Below are positions 31,812 to 42,837 of a DNA stretch of 64,000 bases, piece by piece. The notes beneath the pieces were generated by a model. It ran no database searches and was not told where the DNA came from. It saw only the letters and a program-made list of their open reading frames with translations. The stretch spans positions 2,542,001 to 2,606,000 of the forward strand of contig CP036352.1 in assembly GCA_007753915.1 (NCBI GenBank), read 5' to 3'. The number at the start of each line of letters is the position of its first letter. Within the stretch, counting starts at the first letter, position 1. Both the position numbers and the translations under genes were made by a program. This stretch comes from Phycisphaerae bacterium RAS2. Lineage in GTDB: Bacteria > Planctomycetota > Phycisphaerae > UBA1845 > UTPLA1.

Positions 31812-32060
31812 AGTGGGTCCAAAATGTTGAAGTGCCTCCCTTTCATCTTCGGAAGGAGATTTTGATCGGCAATAATGCGAGCGAAGCGGCACGGCTGCGA
31901 GCGACACCCGATTCCGCGCCGCAACACATCGAAATGCATGAGAGCGCTGCGCAAGAGCCGGCGCCGCGCCGGTCCCAGTACAAGCAGACCGACGGCGCCA
32001 ACCTCTCGGTCGAATGGATGCGGATTGGTGTTGGGGCGGACCTGGCCGCTGAAGCCGGCG

Positions 32061-32843
32061 CTACAGGGCCAGCAGCATGAAGTCGATGAAGCCCTGGATG
32101 TCGTTCCCGTCGGCATCGCCGTCGCAATCGGCGTCCACCGCGTTGACGTGTGCCGGGTCAGTGTCATTGCCCAGGAGCACTTCAACGGCAGCGGCGATGT
32201 CGAACAGGTCGTAGTCCAGGTCAAGATCCACATCGCCCAGCAGGCAGTCGCAGGCATCGGCGACCTTGAAGGTGGCGATGCTGCTGATGTCGCCGGTGAT
32301 GTCGTTGGCGTTGTTGTCCGAGATTTGCGTCAACTCAAAGGCGCGCTCGGCGATCATGCGCACGTCCGTACCCGCGGTCGGAGTGAGCACTCGGAACTTG
32401 AACGTGGTCACCAGCATTCCGTTCGTGTTGTTGGCGGGCGCGACCGGCAAATTGAACGTCTGCGGAACGGCGTAATACGAGGCATCGCCGTCGGAGTAGT
32501 CGGGATTCAGGCCGCCCGCGGGATAAAACTGACTCGACCACAGGTAATTCGGATTCGTGTTGGGAATGTGCTCCATGAATTCCAGCACGGCCGGGTCCCA
32601 CTCGAGAATCACGCTTAGCGCGCTGAATTGCTCCGGCGCGGCCGTGGAAGACCTCGCCCGAAGCTGAACGGTCAGGATCTGATCAACGGTGCAATCCGGC
32701 GCGGGGCTGAAGATCAGTGTCGGATTGAAGAACAGATCCACGTTCGCCGCGGCCGACGGCACATTTGCCGCGACCGACAACATCGACAAGACCAGGAGAA
32801 CCCGGCCGAAACGCTTTGCTGTGATGATGGAGCGATGAATCAC
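32061..32843 (-). CDS. Secreted cohesin-like protein with C-terminal dockerin
   Basis: GTG 32843 is chosen because GGAGG lies 6 bases upstream and the signal peptide follows directly; the frame also offers an ATG at 32906. The product is 260 residues. After the signal peptide, a beta-sandwich region ('LTVQLRARSST', 'ALSVILEWDPAVLEFMEH', 'MLVTTFKFRVLT') resembles cohesin or other carbohydrate-binding folds. The C terminus is a type-I dockerin-like pair of calcium loops ('GDVDLDLDYDLFDIAAAVEV' and 'DADCDGDADGNDIQGFIDFM'). Such short dockerin ends are very common on secreted planctomycete proteins. It is transcribed in the same direction as the giant protein gene at 38566-32993, after a 149-bp gap. 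Confidence 0.8.
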   Translation of the reverse strand: MIHRSIITAKRFGRVLLVLSMLSVAANVPSAAANVDLFFNPTLIFSPAPDCTVDQILTVQLRARSSTAAPEQFSALSVILEWDPAVLEFMEHIPNTNPNYLWSSQFYPAGGLNPDYSDGDASYYAVPQTFNLPVAPANNTNGMLVTTFKFRVLTPTAGTDVRMIAERAFELTQISDNNANDITGDISSIATFKVADACDCLLGDVDLDLDYDLFDIAAAVEVLLGNDTDPAHVNAVDADCDGDADGNDIQGFIDFMLLAL

Positions 32844-32992
32844 GACATTCCTCCAAACGACCGCATGGACGGACCTGTATGCGGCTCCAATCCCCCAATT
32901 AAGCACGAATCGAACGTCGTCCGAGTTCCAAAAGTTGAGAAGAGTCCCGGCGCGAGTTGAATCTCTCCGCCGGGACCCTTCGGGTCAATCAC

Positions 32993-35900
32993 TTACTTGC
33001 CGTTCACGGCCGGCACTGCGACTGCCTGCGAAGCAGCCTGCCGCAGTTTCGTCGAGACCGTGTTGGGCAACTGGTTCCGCTGCTCAAAGACAGCGATGTC
33101 GCGGTAATCGACGACGCCGTCCTTGTTCAGGTCGAGCCGCAACGCATCACCAGCCGGCAGGCGCTTGGCCGGGATCGACAGTTCCACGCCGCCGCCCATG
33201 AGCGCCGGCACACAACTGCAATTGGACGCGAACGGGAACCCGAAGCCCGGCGCTGCCGCCAAGTTCGTGTAGAAGCTGTAGTCCAGCGCGTTCACGTTGG
33301 CGTCGTTGTTGAAGTTGGCGCTTCGGGTCGCCGGACTGACCACGAACGGACAGGCCGGAGCCGGTCCAGGTCCGGTGGCGACCGTCAACACCCACTGGGT
33401 GATGTCGTTGATATCCACGTCGCCGTCGTTGTCCGTGTCGCCGCCGCGGAGCAAGTGCGGCGTCGCCGCAACGTACTCGTTGTCCACGATCGACAGCGTT
33501 TGCGACGCCCAGAGCGTGTGCTGTTCATCCTTGGCACACAGGCTGTCCCATTCACCACACGGCAGCTCAATCGTGGCCGTGCCGGTTGCCGGTGCCGTGC
33601 CACTGAAGAACACGTTGACACAGATCGGGTCCGAGCAGCCGTCGGCGTTGCGAGCGACGAACTTGATCGGGCGATAGTAACCCGCGCCGGCGTTGACCAG
33701 GTTCAGGCGAACGGTGGCCGTGGCCTTGGTGACATCCAGAACGCGGATCGTGCCCTCGGTGACAGTCATGTTCCCGCACTCGTCGGTGACGGTGCAGGTG
33801 ACTGCCGTGTCGCCGACCGGGAAGAAGCTGCCCGACGGCGGCACGCACTCAACCGTAACCTTGCCGCCGCCGCACTTGGAATCCGCGGTGACGGAGTAGT
33901 GAACGGTCGCACCACAGACGCCGGCATCGGAGTACGCGACGAGCAGGTCGCATTGATCCGACGATGTGAGGCCCGGTTGCGAAATCGGTACGAGGCAGCC
34001 GACATTCGGCGGAATGTGGTTGTTCACGTTGATCGTGAAACACTCCGTCGTCTTACCTTGCTGCTGGTCGCCCTGCTTCGGACCCTGGCATTTGGCGCAT
34101 TCATCCTGCGCGTTCACGCAGAGCTCGACCGATACCTGGCAGGACGAAACGTTCTGCACGTAGATGTTGCCGCTGATCGTGGCGGAGTCAACATCGTATT
34201 CAACCTGCAGATCGTCCGACACGTTCGCGTTTCCGTTCACGTTGTACCAGTGATCCACGTACTCGAGATTGCAGTCCTCAACCGTGACACTCACCGGAAT
34301 TGTGGCCGAGCACTTGGAGTCAATGTCAACCTGCTTCGGCAGCTTGCCGGCATCGATTCGCGGCGGCATGCTGTCCTGAAGAATGATGACCGCCTTGCAG
34401 GGCAGGGACACGTTGCCCGAGCCATCGACGGCTTCATAGATCAGGACAATGATCGCCGAGTTGGGGGCGCACTGCGGAGCGAACGGGTTGCCCGCGATGA
34501 AGTAGTTAACGAGATGGACCTGGACCTTGTTGTCACCGCAATTGTCGGTGACCGATCCGCCCAGAAACTCCTCGAAGTACTCCTTGCAGTTCACATCCTT
34601 CGAAGGCTGACCCTGGAGGCAACCTTGCTGCAACGGGAGTCCGCAATCCAGCCCGCAGATGCCGGGCAGATTGTCAATGCACTCCAGGTACTTCGTCGGC
34701 GGACATACGAGCACAGGCGGCTCTTCGTCGTTGAACGTGATGACCTGATCGCAGGACGCGCTGTTCTTGCAATCGTCTGTGGCCGACCAGTGCCGGACGA
34801 TTCGCTTCGGATTCGTCAGACACTCGTCCCAATAGCTCACACTGGGGAGCTCGGTGCAATTGTCCGTGGCCGTTGCGAAGCCCGTATCCTTCGGGGTCGA
34901 AGGATCCCCGCATTCCAGGAGGACATCCTTCGGGCACTGAATGACCGGCGCCGTATCGTCGGAGATCGTCGTCGTGAGACAGCAACCGCCGATCGATTCG
35001 TTGCCGCAGCAATCCGTCGCCGAGAAGTGCAGCTTCACGGATGCCGGGCAGCTTGTCAGATCACTGACTGGAACTTCACCACAGAGGTAGAGAGTTGTTC
35101 CGGAGTTCTTCCCGGTTCCGCTTGTTTCACAGAAACCGAACGTTGGCTCGCCAACCGTTACGCCGGTCGCATTCTGCACGGTGATGTTCAGACCGGACAA
35201 GTCAATGCAGCAGTTGTCCGAGATGCTGACCGAGAACTGAATCACACCCGTGCAGTCTTCACCCAGCGATACGGATTGCGTGCCTTCGCAGTAGTTGACA
35301 ACCGGCGGGGACAGATCCAGCTGCGTGATCGTTTGTTGACAGGACGCCGTGTTGCCGCAGGCATCCGTCGCCGTCCAGGTGCGAACGATCGACTGGAACG
35401 GGCACTCGCTGTCACCCAACCCCGGGCTCGGCTCGTCCGTATATTCAACCAACGGCTCTAGTGTGCAATTGTCGCCCACCTTCGGATAGCCGACGTTCGG
35501 ATTCTCATTCGGGTCGGTGGACTCGTCGCAATCGACTTCAACGTCCGCCGGACAGAGGATGTACGGCTCCATCTCGTCAATCACGCTGGCGCTATCGGTG
35601 CAGGCCGTCGCCTGATTCGAGCAGCAATCCGTGGCATTGATCGTCACCAGTACCGTCGCCGGGCAGCCGGACAGGCCTGACACGGGAACGTAACCGGTCA
35701 CATGGAGAATCCTCGGATTCTTCGGGTCAACTTCGACATTCCAGGAGGGCTCCCCAACCGTCGTGGTGTGCAGGCTCTTGGGATCGAGCTGCGCACTGAC
35801 CGAAACGCCCTTCGAACTGATGCAGCAATTGTCTTCAACCGTGGCGGTGAAATTCACCTGGCCGGAGCAGCCTTCGCCCAGGCTCGCATCCTCGGCGACG

Positions 35901-38566
35901 CAGGACGTAATCACCGGCGCCGTCGTATCCACGACGTAGATGTCCTGGTAACAAGTCGACTGATTTCCACAGGCGTCGGTCGCCTTCCACGTGCGAATGA
36001 TGTGCTTCTCTTCGCCACACTCGCCGCTCTGCACGGAGTCGCAGTAGATAATGCTCTCGATCGGCACTTCGCCGCTGCAGGTGTCGGTCGCTTCGGCCTG
36101 GCCGGTTATGGACGGAGCAATCAGCTCTTCCAACGGAATCGACGGGTTGCACTCGACGGTGAATTCCTTCGGGCAGACCGTGAAGATCGGCCCCGTTCCA
36201 TCGAGAACAAAGAGACGCGTATTGACAGTATTCGTCGGTGTGATCGGGATGCCGTTGCAGCTCAACTCGGAAACAAACGAGCCTTGCGTCCGGAAGTCGA
36301 TGCTGGTCTCCATGCAGTCGTTGCCGGGTTCAACATCGAACACCAGCGTCGCCAGGAGCGCATCCTGATTCGAACACGGCGTGTTGGGATTCGTCGAGCC
36401 GTCAAGCTGAAGCTGGCCCACGCCCGTTTGCGCGAGGTTAATCGGGAAAACGTGCAGCGGGAAAATCGGGCTGTACGAACTCAAATCGCCGCGATAGTTC
36501 AGCTTGACGTCGTCGAAACTCAAGAACGCCTGAAAGCCGTTGGCGTCCGCCGTCAACTGGCGCATCCACAATTCAACGGTGACCTGGCCGCCCGTTCCCA
36601 GACAGCCGGACGGAACCTCAAGCACCAGCGAATTGTTGAACGGCACGCGATCGCAGGCATCGCCGATTCCGTCCATGTCGTTGTCGGCCTGCGTCGGATT
36701 GGCGACCGACGGACAGTTGTCGCAGGCGTCGCCGAAGCCGTCGCCATCGGGGTCTTCCTGCAACGGGTTCGGTGTATTAACGCAATTGTCAACACAATCC
36801 GCGATGCCGTCCTTGTCCGTGTCGGTGTCGGGATTGCCGCAGCCGCACTGGCCCTCGAGGATCTTGGCCGGATCATTCGGACATTCATCGCAGGCATCGC
36901 CCGCGCTGTCCATGTCGACGTTCTCCTGGCCGGCGTTGGGAACAGTCACGCAGTTGTCGCAGGCATCGCCCACGCCGTCCTTGTCCTGATCCTCCTGCAT
37001 GGAATTCGGCGTACCCGGACAATTGTCGTTGCAGTCGGCAACGCCGTCCTTGTCCGTGTCGGTGTCCGGATTGCCGCACCCGCACTGGCCGGGTTCAATC
37101 TTGGCGGGATCGTTCGGGCAGCCGTCGTTGCAATCGGCCGTTCCATCCTTGTCCGTGTCCGTATCAGGGAAACCACAGCCGCATTGGCCGGGGCTGATCT
37201 TGGCCGGGTCTTCCGGACAGTCGTCCTTGCAATCCGGTGTTCCATCCTTATCCGTGTCGGTCTCGGGTTCGCCGCAGCCGCAGATACCCGGCTCAATCTT
37301 GTCGGGATCCATCGGGCAGCCGTCGTTGCAATCGGCCGTTCCATCCTTGTCCGTGTCGGTGTCGGGCGTGCCGCAACCGCAGATGCCCGGCTCGATCTTG
37401 TCGGGATCCATCGGGCATCCGTCGTTGCAATCCGGCGTGCCGTCCTTGTCCGTGTCGGTGTCGGGCGTGCCGCAACCGCAGATACCCGGCTCAATCTTGT
37501 CGGGGTCGTTCGGGCAACCGTCGTTGCAATCCGGCGTGCCGTCCTTGTCCGTGTCGGTGTCGGGCGTGCCGCAACCGCAGATGCCCGGCTCGATCTTGTC
37601 GGGATCCATCGGGCAGCCGTCGTTGCAATCCGGCGTGCCGTCCTTGTCCGTGTCGGTGTCGGGCGTGCCGCAACCGCAGATGCCCGGCTCGATCTTGTCG
37701 GGGTCGTTCGGGCAACCGTCAGCACAATCCGCAACACCGTCCATGTCCGTGTCGGTGTCGGGCGTGCCGCAGCCGCAGATGCCCGGCTCGGTCTTGTTCG
37801 GATCCATCGGGCAGCCGTCGCAGGCGTCGCCGGCAGAGTCGCCGTCGCCGTTCGCCTGGCCGGGGTTGGCAATACTCGGACAGTTGTCGCTCGAGTCCGG
37901 AATGCCGTCGCAATCACCGTCCGCGGGGAATCCGCACAGGTGAACCGCAGTGGAACTGTTTCGGGGATTCGGAGTGCCGGAGGCGAAATCGGTGCCGTTC
38001 TGGTCATTCTCGGTGCAGCCGCTGGAGCCGCGGATGGCAGCCGTCGTCACGCTCAACGTCGCGGTTGCCGCGGCGCCCTCGAAGCAGTTAGCCGTCGCGC
38101 CGTAGCCGACGAAGTCGATGATCTGCGGGCCGGAGGGGCAAGCGCCCGAGAGCAGCGTCGTATTGTTTACCAGGGCGACTTTGCCGGTCGTCGTGGACAT
38201 ACCGATGGCACCCGTAGCGTCGGGAGTCGGCAGCGGTGCGCCGTTCGCGCCGCTGGAGCCTTCCTGAACCAAGTAGTACCCACCGGGAGGAATGCTTCCC
38301 GACAGATCGGTCTTGATCCACGTGGAGCCGGTGGCGGAGGTGTACTGAACCGACCAGCCGGTGACGTTGACCGTGGCCGAGCCGCGGTTGAACAGCTCGA
38401 TGAAGTCATTCTGTCTGGATGCGCCGACATTACCGCCGCCGCCATAGACCTGGCTGATCACAACGCAGGAAGATGTCGCCTCCGCGGCCTGGCCGGCCAC
38501 CAAAAGACAACATGAACAGATCAGGCCGAAAATCGCCGCACGTTGTGATGCAGAAAATCTCAACAT
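32993..38566 (-). CDS. Giant secreted protein: lamin-tail domain, TSP3 repeats, HYR-like repeats, dockerin-like end
   Basis: The protein has 1857 residues. AGGAG lies about 9 bases before the ATG, and a signal peptide ends near residue 28. Domains in order: lamin-tail-like domain (about 30-205, '[13 protein letters not shown]', '[20 protein letters not shown]'), thrombospondin type 3 calcium repeats (about 215-640), a cohesin-like beta-sandwich (about 645-775), several HYR/immunoglobulin-like repeats each with 'WKATDACGN' or '[10 protein letters not shown]' signatures (about 785-1640), then dockerin-like calcium loops (about 1700-1857, '[18 protein letters not shown]', '[19 protein letters not shown]'). 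It must be an extracellular or surface protein stabilised by calcium, probably in adhesion or matrix. Long open frames on the opposite strand are composition artefacts. Confidence 0.9.
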   Translation of the reverse strand: MLRFSASQRAAIFGLICSCCLLVAGQAAEATSSCVVISQVYGGGGNVGASRQNDFIELFNRGSATVNVTGWSVQYTSATGSTWIKTDLSGSIPPGGYYLVQEGSSGANGAPLPTPDATGAIGMSTTTGKVALVNNTTLLSGACPSGPQIIDFVGYGATANCFEGAAATATLSVTTAAIRGSSGCTENDQNGTDFASGTPNPRNSSTAVHLCGFPADGDCDGIPDSSDNCPSIANPGQANGDGDSAGDACDGCPMDPNKTEPGICGCGTPDTDTDMDGVADCADGCPNDPDKIEPGICGCGTPDTDTDKDGTPDCNDGCPMDPDKIEPGICGCGTPDTDTDKDGTPDCNDGCPNDPDKIEPGICGCGTPDTDTDKDGTPDCNDGCPMDPDKIEPGICGCGTPDTDTDKDGTADCNDGCPMDPDKIEPGICGCGEPETDTDKDGTPDCKDDCPEDPAKISPGQCGCGFPDTDTDKDGTADCNDGCPNDPAKIEPGQCGCGNPDTDTDKDGVADCNDNCPGTPNSMQEDQDKDGVGDACDNCVTVPNAGQENVDMDSAGDACDECPNDPAKILEGQCGCGNPDTDTDKDGIADCVDNCVNTPNPLQEDPDGDGFGDACDNCPSVANPTQADNDMDGIGDACDRVPFNNSLVLEVPSGCLGTGGQVTVELWMRQLTADANGFQAFLSFDDVKLNYRGDLSSYSPIFPLHVFPINLAQTGVGQLQLDGSTNPNTPCSNQDALLATLVFDVEPGNDCMETSIDFRTQGSFVSELSCNGIPITPTNTVNTRLFVLDGTGPIFTVCPKEFTVECNPSIPLEELIAPSITGQAEATDTCSGEVPIESIIYCDSVQSGECGEEKHIIRTWKATDACGNQSTCYQDIYVVDTTAPVITSCVAEDASLGEGCSGQVNFTATVEDNCCISSKGVSVSAQLDPKSLHTTTVGEPSWNVEVDPKNPRILHVTGYVPVSGLSGCPATVLVTINATDCCSNQATACTDSASVIDEMEPYILCPADVEVDCDESTDPNENPNVGYPKVGDNCTLEPLVEYTDEPSPGLGDSECPFQSIVRTWTATDACGNTASCQQTITQLDLSPPVVNYCEGTQSVSLGEDCTGVIQFSVSISDNCCIDLSGLNITVQNATGVTVGEPTFGFCETSGTGKNSGTTLYLCGEVPVSDLTSCPASVKLHFSATDCCGNESIGGCCLTTTISDDTAPVIQCPKDVLLECGDPSTPKDTGFATATDNCTELPSVSYWDECLTNPKRIVRHWSATDDCKNSASCDQVITFNDEEPPVLVCPPTKYLECIDNLPGICGLDCGLPLQQGCLQGQPSKDVNCKEYFEEFLGGSVTDNCGDNKVQVHLVNYFIAGNPFAPQCAPNSAIIVLIYEAVDGSGNVSLPCKAVIILQDSMPPRIDAGKLPKQVDIDSKCSATIPVSVTVEDCNLEYVDHWYNVNGNANVSDDLQVEYDVDSATISGNIYVQNVSSCQVSVELCVNAQDECAKCQGPKQGDQQQGKTTECFTINVNNHIPPNVGCLVPISQPGLTSSDQCDLLVAYSDAGVCGATVHYSVTADSKCGGGKVTVECVPPSGSFFPVGDTAVTCTVTDECGNMTVTEGTIRVLDVTKATATVRLNLVNAGAGYYRPIKFVARNADGCSDPICVNVFFSGTAPATGTATIELPCGEWDSLCAKDEQHTLWASQTLSIVDNEYVAATPHLLRGGDTDNDGDVDINDITQWVLTVATGPGPAPACPFVVSPATRSANFNNDANVNALDYSFYTNLAAAPGFGFPFASNCSCVPALMGGGVELSIPAKRLPAGDALRLDLNKDGVVDYRDIAVFEQRNQLPNTVSTKLRQAASQAVAVPAVNGK
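36820..37800 (-). repeat. 99-bp tandem repeats encoding TSP3 units
   Basis: The DNA repeats with a 99-bp period (33 codons, '[18 protein letters not shown]' type), for example between 37381 and 37480. Neighbouring copies are nearly identical, so copy number can change by recombination. Confidence 0.9.
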
Positions 38567-38846
38567 TTCAAACCTCTCCTGATGATGCCGATGCCCGGAT
38601 CCCCTGCCGAGTCATCAATCTTGCTCAACGTTTCAAAAAACCGAGTTCAATTGACCCGCGTCAATGCGAGGCCCTACGAGCCTCGCCCGCGAAGTCGGAG
38701 TTTCAGTCAAACGATTGAAATCGGAGTCCAAATAGCGACGATCGCCCATCGCCATGGCATGGCTGCGCGCAAACCCGTGAAAATTTGTCGAAATTGCGCT
38801 TCCTCCCCAAGGCATCCGTACCAAACGAACTCCCCGCTAGGGGGCG

Positions 38847-38875
38847 ACTATCCCACAATTCAAAAAGAATGTCAA
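38847..38875 (-). promoter_or_regulatory. Sigma70-type promoter for the giant protein
   Basis: On the minus strand: TTGACA (38875-38870), 17-base spacer, GATAGT (38852-38847). It implies a 5' leader of about 270 bases before the ATG at 38566. No known riboswitch was recognised in the leader. Confidence 0.6.
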
Positions 38876-39342
38876 CCCCCCCTTTGGGGCGCCGAATCAA
38901 GAATTCCGTCTTCAAAAAAAGGGGCGGATCGCATGGCTCGCTTGCTGACTGATCCCAACACTGCCGGGAAACGGAGCGGTCCGATGTCAGTACTTTGCCG
39001 GCGATGACATGGTTCGTTTCGATCATAGACACCGCACGAGGTTTCATTCGGATTGGTTCAAATGGCACAGGCAACCCAACCGACACGACTAAAATCGTTT
39101 GCGGCAAACGACTTGCGTGCCGGGGGGCATTCCCGTACCATATTTCACATTGAAGCTTCGGAAAGTTCGGCCCCCGGTCGCGTTCTGTGGGGAACCTTTC
39201 CGAGTTGACGTTCAAAGTACCTCGCGTTCAGTAAGACGTGCACGCACACCCGGTTGCAGGTGTTCCCATTTCACAGGGAACGCGGAAAGCCGGGCGACCG
39301 GCTCGTCTCGACATCGAAACTTCGTTTGGGAGCATACGGATC
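38876..39342. other. Divergent intergenic region
   Basis: This region lies between the two TSP3 genes. It contains a hairpin, GTTCCC-8-GGGAAC, at about 39264-39283, and poor promoter candidates for the + gene (for example TTGACG near 39204). No gene was seen. Confidence 0.4.
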
Positions 39343-41934
39343 ATGAAGAACGAAACCGTCACGCGTTCAACCTTCGTCAAGCCCGGCCCCTTTGAGCGCT
39401 TCCGGAAACTCGGGATCGCTTCGCTCATCGCAATGTTCCTGCTGCTGGGCGCGACGACCGAGTCGCGCGCTTTCATCGGGGGCGACACGGACGGTGACGG
39501 AGTCGACGATGTCATTGACAACTGTCCTGATGTCGCCAATCCCGATCAATTCGACATGGACAGCGACGGGCTCGGCGATGATTGCGATAATTGTATATTT
39601 GACGTCAACCCCGGCCAAGAAGACGCAGACTTTGATGGCATCGGCGACGAGTGCGACTCCTGCACCGACACCGATGGCGACGGCTTCGGCGATCCCGGCT
39701 TCCTGAACAACACTTGCGCGGAGGATGGCTGCCCGGCCGACGCGCTTAAGAGCGATCCCGGCGTCTGCGGCTGCGGCGTGGCCGATGACGACAGCGACAG
39801 CGACGGCACCCCGGATTGCAATGACGGCTGCCCCAGTGATCCCAACAAGATTGATCCCGGCGCATGCGGATGTGGCGCGGCGGACGATGACACCGACAGC
39901 GACGGCGTCGCGGATTGCAACGACTTCTGCCCGAACGACTTCGACCCCGGCAATCCCTTCGTGGACAGCGACGGCGACGGCGTGCAGGACTGCATCGACT
40001 TCTGCCCCGATGATTTCGATCCGGGTAATCTCTTTGTCGACACGGACGGTGATGGCGTGCAGGACTGCCTCGACAATTGCGTTGACGATGCGAATCCGGG
40101 ACAGGAGGACGGTGACAGCGACGGAATCGGCGATGCCTGCGACGTCTGCCCGGTGGAATTCGATCCCGGCCAGGAAGACACGGACATCGACGGCGTCGGC
40201 GACGCATGCGACAACTGCCCCGGCACCTTTAATCCCGCTCCCCAGGCCGATGCAGACGGCGACGGCGTCGGCGATGATTGCGATGGTTGCCCGGCCGATC
40301 CCAACAAGACAGTTCCAGGCGCCTGCGGCTGCGGCGTGGCCGACACCGATACCGACAGCGACGGAACGCCGGACTGCAACGACGGCTGTCCGAATGATCC
40401 GGCGAAGATCGCGCCGGGCGCTTGCGGTTGTGGCGTTGCGGACACCGACACCGACAGCGACGGAACGCCAGACTGCAACGACGGCTGCCCGAACGATCCG
40501 GCGAAGACCATGCCGGGCATCTGCGGCTGCGGCGTCGCCGACACGGATTCAGACTCGGACGGCGTAGCGGACTGCAACGACAATTGTCCCGGCGAGCCGG
40601 ACGTTGACTCCGACGGTGACGGTACGCTGGACTGCGCAGACGGATGTCCGAATGACCCGGCAAAAATCGCGCCGGGCGCCTGCGGTTGCGGCGTCGCGGA
40701 CACCGACACCGACAGCGACGGCACTCCGGACTGCAACGACGGCTGCCCGAACGACCCGGCGAAGATCGCGCCGGGCGCCTGCGGTTGCGGCGTCGCGGAC
40801 ACCGACACCGACAGCGACGGCACTCCGGACTGCAACGATGGTTGCCCGAATGATCCGGCCAAGACCATGCCGGGTGCCTGCGGCTGCGGCGTCGCCGACA
40901 CCGACACCGACAGCGACGGCACACCGGATTGCAACGACGGCTGTCCCAACGATCCGGCGAAGACCATGCCTGGCATCTGCGGCTGCGGCACGGCTGACAC
41001 GGACACAGACAGCGACGGCACCGCGGATTGCAACGACGGCTGCCCGAACGATCCTGCCAAAACCATGCCGGGCGCCTGCGGTTGCGGCGTGGCGGACACC
41101 GACACCGACAGCGACGGCACACCGGATTGCAACGATGGCTGCCCGAACGATGCCAACAAGACCGCGCCGGGAGCATGTGGTTGCGGGGTAGCCGATGATG
41201 ACAGCGACAGCGATGGCGTCGTGGACTGCAACGACGATTGCCTCGGCACGCCGGGCGGCGAAACCGCCAATGCCAACGGTTGCTCGTGCAGCCAACTGGA
41301 TTGCGACGACAGCGATCCGTGCACGATCGACTCCTGCACTGACGGCGTCTGCTCCAACGTGCTTCAAGACGCTGACAATGACGGGATTTGTGACCTGAAC
41401 GACATCTGTGCCGACACGCCGACCGGCGAAACGCCGAACGGCAAGGGATGCTCGTGCAGTCAGGTCGATTGCGACGACGGCGATCCGTGCACGATCGATT
41501 CCTGCACCGACGGCCTCTGCTCAAACGTCTTCCAGGATACGGATGGCGACGGCGTTTGCGATGCGAGCGACGTTTGCCCCGACTTCGACGACAACATCGA
41601 TACCGACTCCGACGGCACGCCGGACGGCTGTGATGGATGCCCTGAAGATGACAACAAGACCGCGGCCGGCGCGTGCGGGTGCGGCAACTCGGATGCCGAC
41701 GCCGACGGCAACGGCACAGCGGATTGTCTGGATAACGACAACGGCAATGCCAACGAGAACGAAAACGAGAATGAAAACCAAAACGGCAACAGCAACGAGG
41801 ACCCCGGTCCGCAGCCCAACCCCGAAGCTTGCGGCGTAACCTGCGGCCCCGGCATGGGCACGATGATGCCGCTCGTGGGCATCTTCCTGATCGGCATGCG
41901 ACGCCGTGGACGTCCTCGGCGCACGGTTTCCTGA
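39343..41934 (+). CDS. Secreted TSP3-repeat protein with C-terminal sorting-like signal
   Basis: ATG 39343 follows GGAG and starts an extended signal peptide (about 45 residues, core 'IASLIAMFLLLGA'). The product is 863 residues. Almost all of the mature part consists of thrombospondin type 3 calcium repeats: classic 'DxDxDGxxDxxDNCP' units first, then about a dozen 33-residue units of the '[18 protein letters not shown]' type, then two 'CSCSQLDCDDSDPCTIDSC'-like units. Next comes an Asn/Glu run, a Pro-rich stretch, 'ACGVTCGPGMGT', a short hydrophobic segment ('MMPLVGIFLIGM') and an Arg cluster at the very end. That tripartite end resembles CTERM sorting signals. It should be anchored at the surface. 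It is divergent from the giant TSP3 protein. Confidence 0.9.
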   Translation: MKNETVTRSTFVKPGPFERFRKLGIASLIAMFLLLGATTESRAFIGGDTDGDGVDDVIDNCPDVANPDQFDMDSDGLGDDCDNCIFDVNPGQEDADFDGIGDECDSCTDTDGDGFGDPGFLNNTCAEDGCPADALKSDPGVCGCGVADDDSDSDGTPDCNDGCPSDPNKIDPGACGCGAADDDTDSDGVADCNDFCPNDFDPGNPFVDSDGDGVQDCIDFCPDDFDPGNLFVDTDGDGVQDCLDNCVDDANPGQEDGDSDGIGDACDVCPVEFDPGQEDTDIDGVGDACDNCPGTFNPAPQADADGDGVGDDCDGCPADPNKTVPGACGCGVADTDTDSDGTPDCNDGCPNDPAKIAPGACGCGVADTDTDSDGTPDCNDGCPNDPAKTMPGICGCGVADTDSDSDGVADCNDNCPGEPDVDSDGDGTLDCADGCPNDPAKIAPGACGCGVADTDTDSDGTPDCNDGCPNDPAKIAPGACGCGVADTDTDSDGTPDCNDGCPNDPAKTMPGACGCGVADTDTDSDGTPDCNDGCPNDPAKTMPGICGCGTADTDTDSDGTADCNDGCPNDPAKTMPGACGCGVADTDTDSDGTPDCNDGCPNDANKTAPGACGCGVADDDSDSDGVVDCNDDCLGTPGGETANANGCSCSQLDCDDSDPCTIDSCTDGVCSNVLQDADNDGICDLNDICADTPTGETPNGKGCSCSQVDCDDGDPCTIDSCTDGLCSNVFQDTDGDGVCDASDVCPDFDDNIDTDSDGTPDGCDGCPEDDNKTAAGACGCGNSDADADGNGTADCLDNDNGNANENENENENQNGNSNEDPGPQPNPEACGVTCGPGMGTMMPLVGIFLIGMRRRGRPRRTVS
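39760..41215 (+). repeat. 99-bp tandem repeats encoding TSP3 units
   Basis: Repeated 99-bp units of the '[20 protein letters not shown]' type. Some neighbouring copies are almost identical at DNA level (for example around 40,680-40,860). Confidence 0.88.
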
Positions 41935-42078
41935 TCGGAAGCGAAACAATCGGCGCGGTTTCAGCCTGCGAACGCAGCAGGACCGCGCTCAACAGATAGC
42001 GAACGATCGAACATCGGGGCCGCACGCCGAAGCCGGCGCTGCGGTCCCGATTCACATCTCTTGAACGGAGTCAACCCT

Positions 42079-42819
42079 ATGTCAAATCATCTGCGCCGGA
42101 CATTGTTTCTTGCTGCACTTGCACTCCTTGTCGCCGCGCCGGTTCGAGCCGAAACGCTCGAAGCCGTCGAGAAGAAACTCGCGGAGCAGTCGCGCAAGAC
42201 GACCTCCATGTCCATGAAAATGAAAACCGTCTCCGATGTCAGCGGCGCGGGCTTCAAGTCAAAGACCGCGATCGACGGGACGTATGAGTACATGATGGAC
42301 GGGAAGAAGACCCTGACGCGCATCGACGTTTCCACCAAGACTCAAATGGACCTGGGCGGCGCCCAGCAGAGCATCGACGCCAAGTCCCTCTCCATCAGCG
42401 ACGGCGAGGTCATGTGGGTGCTTTCCGAACAAAGCGGCCAGAAGATGGTCTCGAAGATGAAGGCGGACGAGAAGCAGGTGACCACCTGGCGCGAGGACAT
42501 GAAGGAGTGGTACAACCTCAAGCTACTCCCCGATGAGACCGTCGACGGCAAACCTTGCTTCGTCATTGAGATGACGCCCAAGAAGTCCCCCACCGCCGCG
42601 ACCGAATACCGAACCGTGCAGTATTACCAGAAAGACACGTGCGTCGCGGTTAAGGCCGTCAGCTACGGTGCGGATCGCAAGCCGGTTTCCACGACGACGT
42701 ACACCGACATCAAGATCAATCCGAAGCTCGACAAGGGCCGCTTCAAATTCACACCGCCGGCCGGTGTCCCGGTCATGGACATGACCCAGAACGCCGGATT
42801 CAACTCTTCGGGCGGTTGA
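42079..42819 (+). CDS. LolA-like outer-membrane lipoprotein-sorting family protein
   Basis: ATG 42079 has CGGAG about 8 bases upstream. The product is 246 residues with a signal peptide (about 1-24). The mature part shows the alternating strands of a LolA/LppX-like half-barrel: 'MSMKMKTVSDVSGAGFKSK', 'TYEYMMDGKKTLTRIDV', 'SISDGEVMWVL', 'CFVIEMTPK', 'KPVSTTTYTDIKINPKLDKG' and 'FKFTPPAGVPVMD'. The family binds lipids or lipoproteins in the periplasm. Planctomycete genomes contain many such proteins of unknown cargo. It follows the TSP3 gene by 144 bp and may be independent. Confidence 0.75.
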   Translation: MSNHLRRTLFLAALALLVAAPVRAETLEAVEKKLAEQSRKTTSMSMKMKTVSDVSGAGFKSKTAIDGTYEYMMDGKKTLTRIDVSTKTQMDLGGAQQSIDAKSLSISDGEVMWVLSEQSGQKMVSKMKADEKQVTTWREDMKEWYNLKLLPDETVDGKPCFVIEMTPKKSPTAATEYRTVQYYQKDTCVAVKAVSYGADRKPVSTTTYTDIKINPKLDKGRFKFTPPAGVPVMDMTQNAGFNSSGG

Positions 42820-42837
42820 TCGAGTCGAACCGACGGC

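Noticed and set aside
32957-38515. Two very long + strand frames (about 830 and 940 codons) opposite the giant TSP3 gene
   Set aside because: They are antisense to a protein with clear domains. Their products are Arg/Ala/Val-rich without any fold, a usual effect of high G+C and repeat structure.
39546-41357. Long minus-strand frame with Pro/Ser repeats opposite the TSP3 gene at 39343
   Set aside because: It is the antisense image of the 99-bp repeats, and the + frame has signal peptide and calcium motifs.
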